From contig OY783209.1 of assembly GCA_963678705.1 (NCBI GenBank), positions 7,316,001 to 7,380,000 on the forward strand: a stretch of DNA of 64,000 nt, written 5' to 3'. Origin of the DNA: Panorpa germanica (lineage: Eukaryota; Arthropoda; Insecta; Mecoptera; Panorpidae). Positions 13,801 to 26,500 of this stretch are shown piece by piece. The notes beneath the pieces were generated by a model. It was not told where the DNA came from, searched no databases, and saw only the letters and a list, made by a program, of their open reading frames with translations. The translations under genes and the position numbers were made by a program. Position 1 is the stretch's first letter. Every line of letters starts with the position of its first letter.

Positions 13801-14683
13801 GCAGAGAGTTTTGTGTTCCATCCAGGATACGTTGATAGAAGCAGGAATAATGCCCATGATATCGCGTTGGTCAGATTAGCAACAAGTGCAGTTTTAGGAG
13901 GTGTGTACTACTTCAGAAATATTTTTATTGATTTGCATTTAAAAGATATTGTTAATAAATGTTTTTGTTGTAGATTTCGTAAGGCTCATCTGTTTACCGG
14001 CTCCAGAAGTCCCTCCAGCGCCATCAGGAGAATCATTAAGCGTAGCTGGATGGGGGAAAACTTTAACCAGTAAGAAATTTGCTTTAAATCTTAATTCAGT
14101 AGCTTTCTGATTTTTTTTTTGCTTTATTTTGACATCTCTGAATCTATCTTTTGAGATAACGACGAAAGCAATATCCGAATTTCAAGCAATCAAGTAATCT
14201 TCGACAAGATTATCTCAGATAGTCAGATAGCTTTTTTAGAGATGTCAGAATAGATAATTTTTGTATTTCAAATTGTGCCTTATTGCATAGTGTATTAATA
14301 TACAAGTTGCAATAATGTATAATTTTTTTCTCATATTTGTGAAGGGGTAAATTTTAATTTCTGTTTTCTTTTTTTCAGCAAATGAAAGTAAACTTAAAAT
14401 GAAGGTTTTGGTGCCAGTAGTGGACTACCCACAATGTAAGAATCAGTTCCAAAGAAGCTACAGAATTCCTCTAGGAGACGGACAACTCTGTGCTGGCGGT
14501 AAATTCGCGCAAGATTCTTGCCAAGGCGATTCTGGTGGCCCACTGATGAAACGTTTATCTCGATATTGGTACTGCGAGGGTATTGTCTCCTTTGGCCTTG
14601 GGTGCGGTGTTGATGGTCGCCCAGGAGTTTACACTAGGGTCAGCTACTACATGGACTGGATCAGTGATAATCTTAAACCATAA
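10811..14683 (+). CDS. SP3: CLIP-domain trypsin-like serine protease (CLIPB type)
   Basis: Six exons: 10811-10874, 12500-12886, 13519-13627, 13704-13900, 13974-14069, 14379-14683; 385 residues. Signal peptide [18 protein letters not shown], six-Cys CLIP domain starting at Cys24 ([11 protein letters not shown]... VCCG), a Pro/Thr-rich linker ([14 protein letters not shown]) and predicted activation at DR128|I129 (IIGG). The triad is in [13 protein letters not shown] and GDSGGP; the pocket Asp is in QDSC and PGVYTRV gives Gly226. Group A exon pattern, but exon 4 is 197 rather than 206 bases, shortening the surface loop by three residues. An extra Cys replaces Pro in PVQDICAES (PVQ-IPVES in SP1 and SP2), giving a cysteine without an obvious partner. 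Intron 4 donor is GTGTGT. Role as for SP1 by family. Poly(A) signal near 14847. Confidence 0.9.
12948..13058. repeat. Small foldback repeat (AGGTAGAAAATT family), copy in SP3 intron 2
   Basis: Left end AAGGTAGAAAATTATTCTTG and right end CAAGATAATTTTCTACCTGGG are complementary with few mismatches. Related pairs lie at 19609, 27627 and 28094. Confidence 0.5.
14130..14247. repeat. 118-bp inverted-repeat element in SP3 intron 5
   Basis: Perfect 10-bp ends TGACATCTCT (14130-14139) and AGAGATGTCA (14238-14247), plus an inner pair GAGATAA/TTATCTC. Its interior GAGATAACGACGAAAGCAAT...CCGAATTTCAAG resembles the sequence near 34500, so it belongs to a dispersed family. Confidence 0.55.
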
Positions 14684-17600
14684 TTTGTACTTAAAATATT
14701 TAATTATATAACACTACTATTTTGAAATAATTTATATGTTAAATTGTGTATTCGATATTATCAAATACTGTTTAACAATTTGAAAAGTTAAAACAAAATT
14801 ATTATTATTTTTTCGTCCGCAATAATTAAGATACAATTACATTTTTAATAAAACTTTATAGTGATACTACCGTAATAAATTTTGAATAAATTGTATTACT
14901 AAAATTGTGTGTTTTATTTGTATTTTTCTTTTCACGAAGCCTTCAACTGCAATGTCATTGTTGACGAGGTTGTCAAGATTTGACGCTTGCATGTGATGAG
15001 CACAAGGTCCGGTCGGTTTTAAAGGTTGTACAGGGTGTCTCATAAGGATCCTACTATTATGCCCCACGATTAGTGGAGGTGGGAACAAACATCACAGAAA
15101 AAATTGCGTCGATTTTCAGACCTCTTCTTCAGAAAGAATTTAGAAACTTACATCTGAGATTCGACGAATTTTGGCATCGCAACGAACTTCACCTGAACTA
15201 TTTTATATTTTAAAAATAAAAATTTGTTTCTTGTTGAATTAATTATTACCAATAAACAATTTTAAAGAAACTGTCTTTATGAGACATATACTTATTTCAA
15301 GATCAAACTTTTGGCAAAAATAGTAACGAATGGTATAACTTATAATTGTATAATTTATATATAAATTTTAGATTTAGTCTTTACAATTCATAGACAAGGC
15401 TGAATTAAGTAATGAAAAAGTTTGGTCACATATCGATTTTCGGAAAAATATATTTTTTTACATTTTCCTGACTTATATCTCCCGAAAACAAATTTAATTC
15501 TTTTCAGTTATAATTTTACTATTTACCCGATTTTTCATTTAGTTTCATCTTAAATTTCATTCTCTTAAGATAATATCACACCTCTGATTCTGGAATGTTG
15601 AAGAACTTAATATCGACCAATGTCTTTTATCAATGAATAAGAGATTAATTAAGATATTTATAAATTACTTTTTTCCGGTTCTTGAAACCACCTATGTAGT
15701 TACCAAAAGACGTAATTTTTGAATTGATATTGTTTTGATCTAGATATTATTGTAACAAAAGCAATTGCAGTACCCTCAGGATCTTCTTAATCAAAAAAAT
15801 ACAGGTTTGGTGTGTTTTTATTTTCGTGTTTTATTTAATTAAGAATAAGTATATACCTAGAATTATCAATTTAGAATAACAAAAATATATTGTTGGATAT
15901 GTAGAACTTGTGTTGTGTGTACAGTGAGCTCGAAAATAGATTTTTCTAGAGAATGTTCCAGAAAGAAGTCCAGAATGTAAGCTTAAAATGTTAAACAAAT
16001 AAATACAGACAATAAAAAGTTTGTTAGAAAATGTTAACCTATTTCGCAAATTATTACAAAGTTTCTGATTCACTTTATAGCCACTTCCTATACGTTAAAC
16101 AACATGCTCTTAAAGTGGTTTCCGTAAAATAGTTGATAAACAATTGTAAAATAGATGACATTAATAATAATATTTAATTATACCACAAAACCACACACAA
16201 TTACTGATACGCAATTTATGGTATACCGATTTCCAAGTACTGCTTGTTCTAATTATCATATCTCATTAGTTACTTCTTATACACGTTGTAATGACGTAGT
16301 ATTCTCTTATCTACCCCCTCCCCCCCTTTAACGCTAGATAGGTATCAAATGTATTGTATTTATTAAGTTTATGTGTGTGTCGTTAGACTTTATGTGCTTA
16401 CATCTCATTAAAAAATTAAACTTAAAACTATTCTAACATTTTAATGACTCAGAAAGCATTGTTTGATTTGTATACTCTTGTCCCTATATCTTCTTACTCT
16501 TTCTTCTTGCCTATGCCTCCACCGTCCACCCTTTATCTTCTCCTCTCCGCAAATTGTCTATTTCCATTTCTCAATTTATCTTAAAATAGCTTTTTCCTCC
16601 TTAACTTTTTCTCGCCTACACTTTCTGCCAATCCTCTCTCTCATTATCTTATTAAACCAACGCATTCCTATCTACTATCACGTTTCATCTTCCTTGTCTT
16701 TATTTTCTCTTCTCTTGCCTTTAACCTCATTCATCCATTTTATTCCGTTGTTTTTTCCTTGCAGGATTTCTATCAGGTCGACTTCGCTTTCCACCTTCTA
16801 TGTGCTCTAATATGCTCTAAAGTTCCTGCGTAGTTTCTCTACCTCTGCTCCACAATATCTACTGTCCCACTCTTCATAACCAAGTTTAAATCTTACTAAT
16901 ATTTTTTTTCTTTTTCCTTTTGTTTTTCTAGGTACTGCGGCATTCCTTTTGTCCATTCCTTTTGCGGTTGTGATATCAATTTTAAGAAATTATTTGGGAG
17001 AAAAACGCCGATTTAATTAAGATATTTATTTCATTATATTACAGAACTTTAGACCGCTTTCGATATATGTGCACATGTACTCGCGATTCTCGCGTTACTA
17101 AACCCAAATCTACAATAATGCTTAACATTAAATAATACAATAATTTCCATTTATAATAATGATGCAATAAAATAAAAGTTGATTCAAATTAACATAATAT
17201 AAGAATATGCTACACTACGCAAAAGATTTCTTGGTTTTTTGACTAAAAAGTAGCAAAAAATAATTAAATAATAGCAACATTCTTAGTAAAAACTATTCTC
17301 TTGCCTTTGGCGATACATGCTATGGGAAATTTATATTGATCTATATGCGCATATGTTAGTTATTTCATTATTTTTGACAGGATTTATTAATTTTACTTTC
17401 CATCAGTGGTGAATCGGTTATAAGGATTACATATTAAATGTATTTTTTGTATTTGTCTAATAACTTGTAAAAACGTTTAGAGCATTTGAGAAGTAACCAA
17501 AAGTAACGTTAGGAAACTAATATTACTTTAAAGAAAGTGAATTTAATTAATTTACAGCAACCAGAGCTGCAAAATCAAAAAAAAAATGTAGCCAATGCAA

Positions 17601-19507
17601 CTGTAGTCGAAAAAAATGTTTAGACTCCGGTTTCTCTAAAAGTATGACCAATATAATAGTCCACTAACAGACAAGCATATTCTTTCTTCCATAATCAAAA
17701 TACTCATCGCACAGACAAAATATTCGAACGCAGAGAAAGTCTAAAAAAACCTAATTAATGAATCTAATTTAATCTCTATATTTTAAATAATCATACTCGT
17801 ATTTATAAACTATAAATTATGTATTAGAAATGTTTTAAAATGTATATATTGTTTGAAGTGCTAATAACTATCGATATTTGATGCACTCCAATAAATATTT
17901 CAAAAAAAGAAATTCACAACACTTCTTTAACATTCTTAAGAGATGACGCTAATGTATATTTGCCACAATTTTAGGGGAATCATTTTATATTCGTTAAGTT
18001 TTCCGCATTCTTATTCTAAGAAATAACCATGTGTAAACAAAGGTGTTTCTACGAATTAATTCATATTTAATGATAATTACATATGTACGTACTTTAATCT
18101 ATTACTAGAATGCTACAGTAGGTTATTTTTTTTTTATTAATACTTCACGGGCTTCTTAGGACCACGGTCCTTTCAGTAGGTTATATTATTAAGTATTTAC
18201 CATTTCATTGTTAACGACCTAATTATTTTCCATTCACTTACACGCAACCCCGGATTATGACTTCACTGTCGCCATAGACAAAATATAGAATATGAAAAAA
18301 TTATACCAAGTCTTGAAAGGCATCCAAAAATGAGTCATCACTAAGATAAAAATGAATATAAGATAGAAATGAATTTGAATTGAAATGTCTCATATTCGTA
18401 TTTTTTTATAATGTAATGTTACCAGAATATAGTGATGGTGAAAAATGGGTTTAAACGTAAGACTGCTCTAGAAATTTGGACAAAACAAATTTCTTGTATA
18501 GCTTAAAAGATGGTCAAAATTTCTAAGTACATTATTGCCAAATTTTACTACACCATCTTTTCTTATGCTGTATATTATTTAGTATAGTTTAATACGTTGT
18601 ATAGTATAATCGTGTTTCTTTCAAAATCACAATTTCCAAAGTGGCAGAAAATATAACTCAAACAAATGTTCAGCAATCTGTTGGAAATGTAACTATACAT
18701 TTAAAACTTAACTCTCTATAGAGGTACGTAGAATTTATGTGGTATGTATCGCCCTGGTTATAAACAATTATCTGTTGATTTTTCCGAAATTTTGAAACTC
18801 ATTTATAAAGAAACGCACTATTTTAACAAAAATCAACATATCGAAAAAATCATATGTATTTCTGCAGCTGCTCGAATATATAATTGAATAAATTTTACTT
18901 TTTTATTCTATGTCAAAATTTGCAATAACTATTTTTCCAGTCGTGGCACTTTCCAGAAAAAAAAAGATGTCAACGGAAATATGCTATACAGCCGCCATTT
19001 TGTTATAAATCGCTACAATATAGATCAGCTTTCTTACATTTCATTAGTAGTTAAATTTTTGAACAGCAATATTTATGCTCGGTTGTTTGTTCTACGAAAT
19101 TTTCTTACGATCAAAAGATCTTCCGATTTCCTTATGGTTCTGAATTACTGGAACGGCCTATAAATCTATAAATCTGTTAATATACAAAATATGAATATAA
19201 ATATTGGGGAAAAACACATTTAATAATTTATATAATTTGTTAATAACAGTGTTTTTGATACATTTCTAAACACGACAATGGTAATTCCAGGTAAAACGAG
19301 AAATTGATGAAATAATTGATGCCCTACCTCATCATATCATTTATTAATCATTTTTTTCTATCTCCCGCTTAATCCAAGGTGATGATCATTCAAGCAGGTG
19401 TGTTTAGTATAAATATATAACGAAGTCGATATCGTTCACAAAGGTAGTATTTAACAAAGTCTTCATCAAGTTCATTCAGAAAGGCAACGAGTAATAAACG
19501 TGTTAAA
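14684..19507. other. SP3-SP4 intergenic region
   Basis: No gene recognised in 4.8 kb. The SP3 poly(A) signal is near 14847. A pyrimidine-rich stretch at about 16463-16900 gives a 115-codon open frame of low complexity that I do not accept as a gene. Its minus strand encodes Lys/Glu-rich fragments interrupted by stops and could be an old LINE piece. The SP4 TATA box lies at the right end. Confidence 0.5.
19408..19415 (+). promoter_or_regulatory. TATA box of SP4
   Basis: TATAAATA exactly 100 bases before the SP4 ATG, comparable in spacing to the SP2 promoter. Confidence 0.5.
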
Positions 19508-21662
19508 ATGTTTAAACAATATTTAAAAGTGTTACTCACTTTGGTGCTATTACATGCTAAAGGTACAGTATAAAGTCAAAGAAAAACCAGATATAATTGA
19601 AAGCAATCCTGGTAGAAAATTGTTCTATAAGGAATACTTTTTCCATATACAAACTATTTAAAGGTTGAAAACTTTAAAACTTGTTAACAATCTTTTCAAT
19701 AATTAAACAAACTTAAGAAAACCTTTTTAAAGATTAAGTTGATCTTCTTTTAGATTAAATATTACCAGGTTTTGCATTTATGTTTAATTTTAGCGAGTAT
19801 ATATTAAATAACAAATTTTGTAATGTAATTCTTCAAAGCAAAACGCACTTATGAGTATGTTACAGTTATCGATTTCTGTTTTAGTTGAATGTCAACAATG
19901 GAATGCAACAAGCTTACTTCCGAGTGCACCAAACTGTGGTATTTCTTTAAACGATCGTGTTATCGGAGGGGAGATGGCAGGACTGGATGAATATCCATGG
20001 TTGGCTCTACTACAATATCGTACAAGTTAGAACCAAAGTTAAAATTTGTAAAAAATTGAATTTCTTTATATAAAATTATAATAATAACATTGTTGCAGAA
20101 AGAGGAAATCTAAGTTTCGGATGTGGAGGGGCCTTAATAAATAACAGATATATACTAACTGCTGCTCATTGTGTAACAGGTCTGCCGAGAAATTTTGAAA
20201 AATTGTAAGGAAATTTTAATCATTTAAATAAATTAATATAAAAGCAAACAAAAAAGAGAATTAAAATTTATTTATGAAATCTTTTAGAGTTTCAATTCGC
20301 CTAGGAGAGTACAATATTGAAACACCAGAGGACTGCATGACAATCAATAATAAACTAGAATGTATCGATCCTCCAATCGATATACCAGTAGAGGATATTA
20401 TTTTACATCCCGAGTATAAACAAAAGAACAGTAACAATAAAGCGCACGATATTGCATTGGTCAGACTAGCTAAAGAAGTGGAAAAAGGTAAATAATATAT
20501 TTGGTCAAAAGTTTGCAATTAAACTTATTGTGTATTTTTATAGAATTTAAGGCATGATTGATATCTTAAATCAATCGTGTCCTAATTCAGTCCGAATTGA
20601 AAACAAATATATATTACGTAATATTTCTTAATAATAAACCAAATAAAATGTAATTCTAATAATTTTCCTAATTGTTCTGATATATTACTTGTTTAACAGA
20701 CTATATGAAGCCGATTTGTCTTCCAACTCCAGATTTAGTATCTCTTAAATCTGGAGATACTGTATACGTTGCAGGATGGGGAACAATTGATAGAGATGAA
20801 GGTAACAATCTTTTGTTTTGTCTTTACATTATAAATTAAAATTATACTTTTAATGGCCCACTTTGACGTTGAAAAATACTAACATTAAAAGAAGTTTTTT
20901 TTTTTTTTTTTTGCGAGTCTTCATGTAGGCCTTTGTTACTAACTTTTTTCATTTGTGGAAATTGTGGAATTAGGATTTTGTGTAAAAGAGTTACAATAAC
21001 AAATGGACCAGACATTCAAACACAAAAATCCGTTGCAACACGTTAGATTAATAGTATAAAGAACTATGTCCGATGTTTATTATAATAGTTTTTACGATAT
21101 CGTGGCGACAGTATGTGAAAAAGAGTAGTTTTGAGATAAACGCTCAAGAAAAAAAAAGATTCAATAAGTTTATATACTGCCAATGTCGCGATCACTTCAA
21201 ATTGATATAACTGAGGAAACATTTGGAATATCGGCATGGTTAAATTGGTACAATATTCTTCAAAGTAATATCAAAAATACATCGATTTTTGGAAAATCTC
21301 AGTTTAGGCTAACCTCTTAAATAAATGAATAACGTTGTGTCCTTTTCTTCCCGTTCCCAGGTAAACTCAGCAACACAAAGATGAAGCTGGAAATACCATT
21401 CGTAGACGAATTATCTTGTGATAGTTTCTATAAAAGATACAGGGCAACTTTATCAGATGGACAACTATGTGCAGGAGGTGAGAAAGGTAAGGATACTTGC
21501 CGAGGAGATTCTGGAGGACCTCTCATGAAACATATCTCCCGGTTCATCTATTGTGAAGGTGTGGTTTCATTTGGAATTAATTGTGGTTTGGAAGGGTATC
21601 CTGGAGTTTACACGAAAGTTAGAGAATATATGGATTGGATTGTTTCAAACCTTAAACCATAA
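19508..21662 (+). CDS. SP4: trypsin-like serine protease of the CLIPB family lacking a CLIP domain
   Basis: Six exons: 19508-19562, 19885-20025, 20099-20204, 20288-20487, 20700-20801, 21361-21662; 283 residues. The signal peptide MFKQYLKVLLTLVLLHA is joined directly to a 25-residue light chain (VECQQWNATSLLPSAPNCG...) and predicted activation at DR43|V44 (VIGG). Exon 2 matches only the 3' part of the SP1-SP3 CLIP/linker exon, and the 322-bp first intron shows no CLIP exon, so the CLIP domain is missing and not merely unannotated. The catalytic domain is complete: [19 protein letters not shown], pocket Asp in KDTC, Gly226 in PGVYTKV. Without a CLIP domain it probably does not dock to cofactors as its neighbours do. 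Cys21 of the light chain has no obvious partner. AATAAA at 21928. Confidence 0.88.
19609..19770. repeat. Possible CCTGGTAGAAAATT foldback repeat in SP4 intron 1
   Basis: Left CCTGGTAGAAAATTGTTCT and right ATTACCAGG have complementary outer ends; a diverged relative of the pairs at 12948 and 27627. Confidence 0.3.
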
Positions 21663-23512
21663 ATTATGAAGAAATTTTGAAAAATTTCGAAAATGTTTTT
21701 GATATTGTTAATTTTAATGTGATTTATTTAACCGCTGCTAATATTTATATGTATGCCATTATATTCAACTTCTTAGAGCAATGTATTTATTGTAATTTAT
21801 TGTAGATAGTATCAAATATTATTAACTTATTTTATATTTATTATTTATTTTTATTAATCGTGTTTATGACAACTATTTCTCATTAAAAACAAGATGTAAA
21901 TCTTATGTTAAAAATATTATTTCATGTAATAAATTTTATGTAAGCGAAATGAAATCTTTTTTTGAACAACATCTACTAGTGGTATAAAGGAAAACGTGTG
22001 TACTGCTCGCATCAAACGCATTGCCTTTATTGAATAGAACGTAGAAGAGAAGGAAAGAGTAATGTAAAGTGCGAAAAAAGGATCGAGATCCTAAGAAGTC
22101 TGGAAAATTACAAATTAAAAAAAATATATGAAAAGCTATTTATACTACAATTTCAATATTATTACTTTTAATTTAATTTTACAATCGGCTTGCAATTTGC
22201 AATTATAATTTCGCAAGTTCTTAGGTGCGATAATCTAGAGTTTTTATGGAGAATCAACCTTTAGATAACTTGCAAAAAGACAAAGGGCTTGTGTCCTATG
22301 TCTTAAGTTCTATAAAAGTGTACTACATATTGATAAAGTGAGTTACTAGAACCTCAAATGTTCAATTATTTTTTAATAACTCCTTATATGTTAAGAGATA
22401 TTAACAATTAAAAAAGTCATTTTGTCTCTTTAATTATTAAAGGGATTTAACGTTGTACACATTCCAAATGCATGTGACATCACAATCGCTGCCAACCTTA
22501 CAGCTCATAAATCTCTGCTATATGTATTTATATATCAAAATATCAAATATTATTTACAACTATTTCAAGGAACAATCAAATTTCAATATTATGTCTGCCG
22601 TAACAGGATTAAATAAAATAAAAACTTATTATTCTTTGATTTGCCTTGATTATTTGACTACCAACAGCTATAGAATATTTCCACAGCACTGACTTGTTAC
22701 TAGTGAAAATGTTTAGAAACGTTGTTTATATAATGTAAAAGCACTGATATTTCTTTGAAATGATTATTTTAATTTACGATATTTTATTTCTTCTTTTTTG
22801 TGCGATTTTTATGATACTATTAATATAAAAATATTAAACAATTTGCGGTAGGTTTTTCTCTTTCTTTTGTACATTCCATTTTACTAGTTATCCTTAGTTC
22901 CAATTAGTCTAATAGTGGAACTATCTATTAAGTGGATTTTTAAAATATTTTATTACAGCTTACTTTTTCTTAATAATTTTCATAGAATTTATTTGCCAAA
23001 TATAATCGCATTTTTCTGTAAACTTTTATTTATTTAAATAATAAGAGAGTTATCTTGACTGTACTTCAAACCAACAGCAAGTATAAAGTAAATATTTGGG
23101 GATCTATGATAATTTAAATTCTTCTATGATAAACATAAATAAACTTATAAGGTTACAATATCAAAGGTCACAAGTTAGTGAATACATTAATTTATCAAAA
23201 TACTAAAACTGTTGTATTTATAAAATTGGTCTGATAGTAACACATTATAAAACGAGTTCAATATTTCAATAATTTCTTTTTTACTATAACTATGTAAGAT
23301 AACATTTATATATTTAATATTTAAAAAAAAGGTTAAACAAAAATCTATTAATTAAAGAAAATTGTAGTTTTTCATAAAATGAAAGAAATCTTAAAAATGT
23401 TTGAGAAACTGTGGCTTCTCAAGAAAGTAATAACATATCAGTTTACTGGAAGTTTAAACATCAGTAGTCGTTTGTTGTTTAGTTGTGAAATAATATAAAT
23501 TATTGATTCGTT
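21663..23512. other. SP4-SP5 intergenic region
   Basis: Contains the SP4 poly(A) signal at 21928-21933 and copy 1 of the GGRCTTGTGTCC element at 22285. No gene; the open frame at 22453-22692 lies inside the repeat. No clear TATA box before SP5. Confidence 0.55.
22285..22695 (+). mobile_element. GGRCTTGTGTCC-ended element, copy 1
   Basis: Begins GGGCTTGTGTCCTATGTCTT and is nearly identical for about 400 bases to 53741 onward, in the same orientation. It stops near CACAGCACTGACT, short of copy 2, so it is truncated. No protein-coding capacity seen. Confidence 0.65.
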
Positions 23513-26500
23513 ATGAAGTGGTTAATCTTTGTGCTTTCTTATGTGTTTTGCTTAGTAGCCATTGTGGAGTGTGCCAGTAAGTTTATTTTTAATAAAAATT
23601 TTATAGATACTAGTATATGTATCAGGCATTTCATAGTAACGAGCGTTACAGTTGTGCGTATGAGATTTGAATATAAAATACGCGAAATTTTGAATAATAC
23701 TTGACCGATATGACTGAAAATTTGCAAATATATAACAGACATTCACCCGAATATAACACATAAACATTGGGTCAATCGACGAACGAATAGTGCAAACGTT
23801 TCATATATTCCTTTACGAACTTTTCTGTTAACAAAATGAAAAACACATTTGCAAAAATTAAAGAGTATTAAATTATTTGAATAAGTAAAAGTGGTTTGTA
23901 TTCCTCTTCTTTTAATTTAATTTAGTAAACGTTTGCCTATTTCCGATGCTGAGTCCTATCATCGACAAATTCTTACAACTAGTTTTTGAGGAGTCGTGGT
24001 GTCGCATATGTGAACTATTATGTTTATGAATAAAGATGTACATATTTTATCTTGATCCAGAAAATATAACTCTGTACAGGGATCAGTAGTTAATCTTTAA
24101 AATTAAATGGTTTATTTAGAATATATAATACTCTGGTGATAGGATTCAGTATTGGAAATAATTCAACGTTAAATAAGTAAAGAAATCAGTTATTTTTATT
24201 GTCTTTATCTTAAATGTATTTGTAAATACTATTTTGCTTTAGCGGCAATAACTGTCTAGAATTGGTGTAGTTAAAGATATATTTCAAAGAAAAATAGTTA
24301 TTTTGTAAAGATCTTACTATTTAATAACGTAACATATCCGTTAAACACAGTTACGTGTATTTAAAGATTATCTAACTTACCATAACGTAACCAATGTTAC
24401 TCAAAATAAAACGTTTTGTGACATATTTTATCGAAAAGTAAATCTACGTTTTTGTTCATTAACATAGTTAGCAAACTTTTTAAGTACACCGATTTAAGAA
24501 TTATAGAATCTTGAGAAGTATTTTTAAATTTATATAAATATAACTAATACCAGGTTTCGTTTTAGTAAAATATTGAATGAATATAAACTAACAACAATCA
24601 TGCATTCTGTTTCACGGGTACAAACCACTTCCACTTACTAAATTTAATTGTTATTTTTTTGTTACAAATGAGTTAAAGTATTTTTTTGAAATTTCTGTGC
24701 TTGAAAATATAGTAAACTTACTTTAAAATACTTATTGAATAAAATATTGACTTAGCTTGATTAATACTGCTACAAATGAACTGGGAATTTTCTGGTCAGA
24801 ACAGAAGGTCATTTGGTTTGTTTTTTTTAAATAGCAGCTTCAATCGATGGTCAAACCAGGTAGTCTTACTTGATTTGTCCGTGTTTTAAATCACGTGTAT
24901 ATTTTATATTAATGTTTAAATAATACATAAATTTTTTATAAAAATATTAATATAACTCTTTTTCAGAAATATATAATTTGAAAAATGGAAAGAATAAAAC
25001 TTTAATATGTCTAAAGACGAAAAATTATGAGAGGATGTTAACATTTGCATCAGAAAATGAAAAATTCGTGTTTACTAAAAAGTGCGAGACGAAAGGCATA
25101 TCGACCTGCTGCAAAAATGATAAAGAATTTAGGTAGGTAAATAGTTGTCGTGCTGTTGTTCGTGCCATGTCGTGCTTCATCGGTAGAATATTAAAACTTT
25201 GTTATAAACATAAAGGATTTTCAGGTTTCATTTTGATTTTATTCCTAATTCAATTTTTTCTGGGTTTATATTATTCTATTTCTTATTTTTAGGTATGCAG
25301 CAAAAAAATTTCGGACCCCTAATGCGAAGAAAAGAATCCGACGTCAAACTGCGCAGTCACCTGCCGCAGCAGCAGTAGCTAGTTTGCTGCCTGCCAGAAA
25401 AGATTGTGGAAGACAAATTGATAATCGAATTGTCGGTGGCTCAAAAACTGAAATTGATGAATTCCCGTGGCTGGTTCTTATCGAATATGTAAATAGTAAG
25501 ATGAGTTTAATTTCATTTAATTTTCCCCTCTTATTAATAAACCCAGGTTGATAATAAACCTTGGAATTAGCTTATAGCAAGCTAATGGTAAGCGTCCACA
25601 GACTATCACGGAAAGAATGCCAAATATTTTCTATCACGGATAAAAATGCTAAATATTTTTAAGACCATATAATTCGAAAAGATTAGATAGATATCTTTTT
25701 GGAATACTAACTGAAACTATTGTCTAAAATTTTTAGCAAAACAATTCAAATATAAAATATTAAACAAAAAGCAAACGATTCCCCGTTTGAAAACCTAACT
25801 GTAATAATTTTTGAGTTAGGATAAAAATAGATTTGTAACAAATTAGCATTGCTTTTGAAATACATAAAGAGAAATTTAATTGAAAATTCCTAAAAATTAG
25901 TAAATATTTAAAATAGACAGTTTTAGTATTTGGAGAAATCGATTATTGTCTGATAAAGTATGCGTATTTAAGTTATGCGTATTTAACATAATCCTCTAAA
26001 TACAAAACGTAATATAATTTACTTAACGTTACGTTTTATTATTCATTGAAGGTTATTATAATTCTATTAAGTTCTCCACCAATAAAAATCTTTTACTAAA
26101 CCTTTACCTTTACAAAATTTTAAAAGATATATATTAAATTAATTCACATACAGTATTCTTGGCCGACTTAAAATAACATTTAATTATTACACAGAAATTA
26201 TACAAGGCAAAGGTTTTGCTTGCGGCGGGACAATAATATCTTCACGGTATGTTTTGACAGCAGCGCATTGTGTCACTGGAACTGGTTATAGAAAATTAGG
26301 AGGAATGTAAGTTTATTTAAAATATTTCACCAAATATTTTTTATGTTTATATTTGCTTAAATTTACATAGCGAATCTCTTTGGCTTGGAGAACATAACAC
26401 CGAAACAGAAATTGATTGCATTATTGAAAAAGGTGTAGTATCAAGTGATTGCGCTGATCCGCCAGTTAAAGCTCTTCCAGAGAAGATCATTCCTCATGAA

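Noticed and set aside
16463-16810. 115-codon open frame in the SP3-SP4 gap
   Set aside because: Pyrimidine-rich, Ser/Leu/Phe low-complexity translation with no domain or splice context; probably a chance frame in a biased or old LINE-derived sequence.
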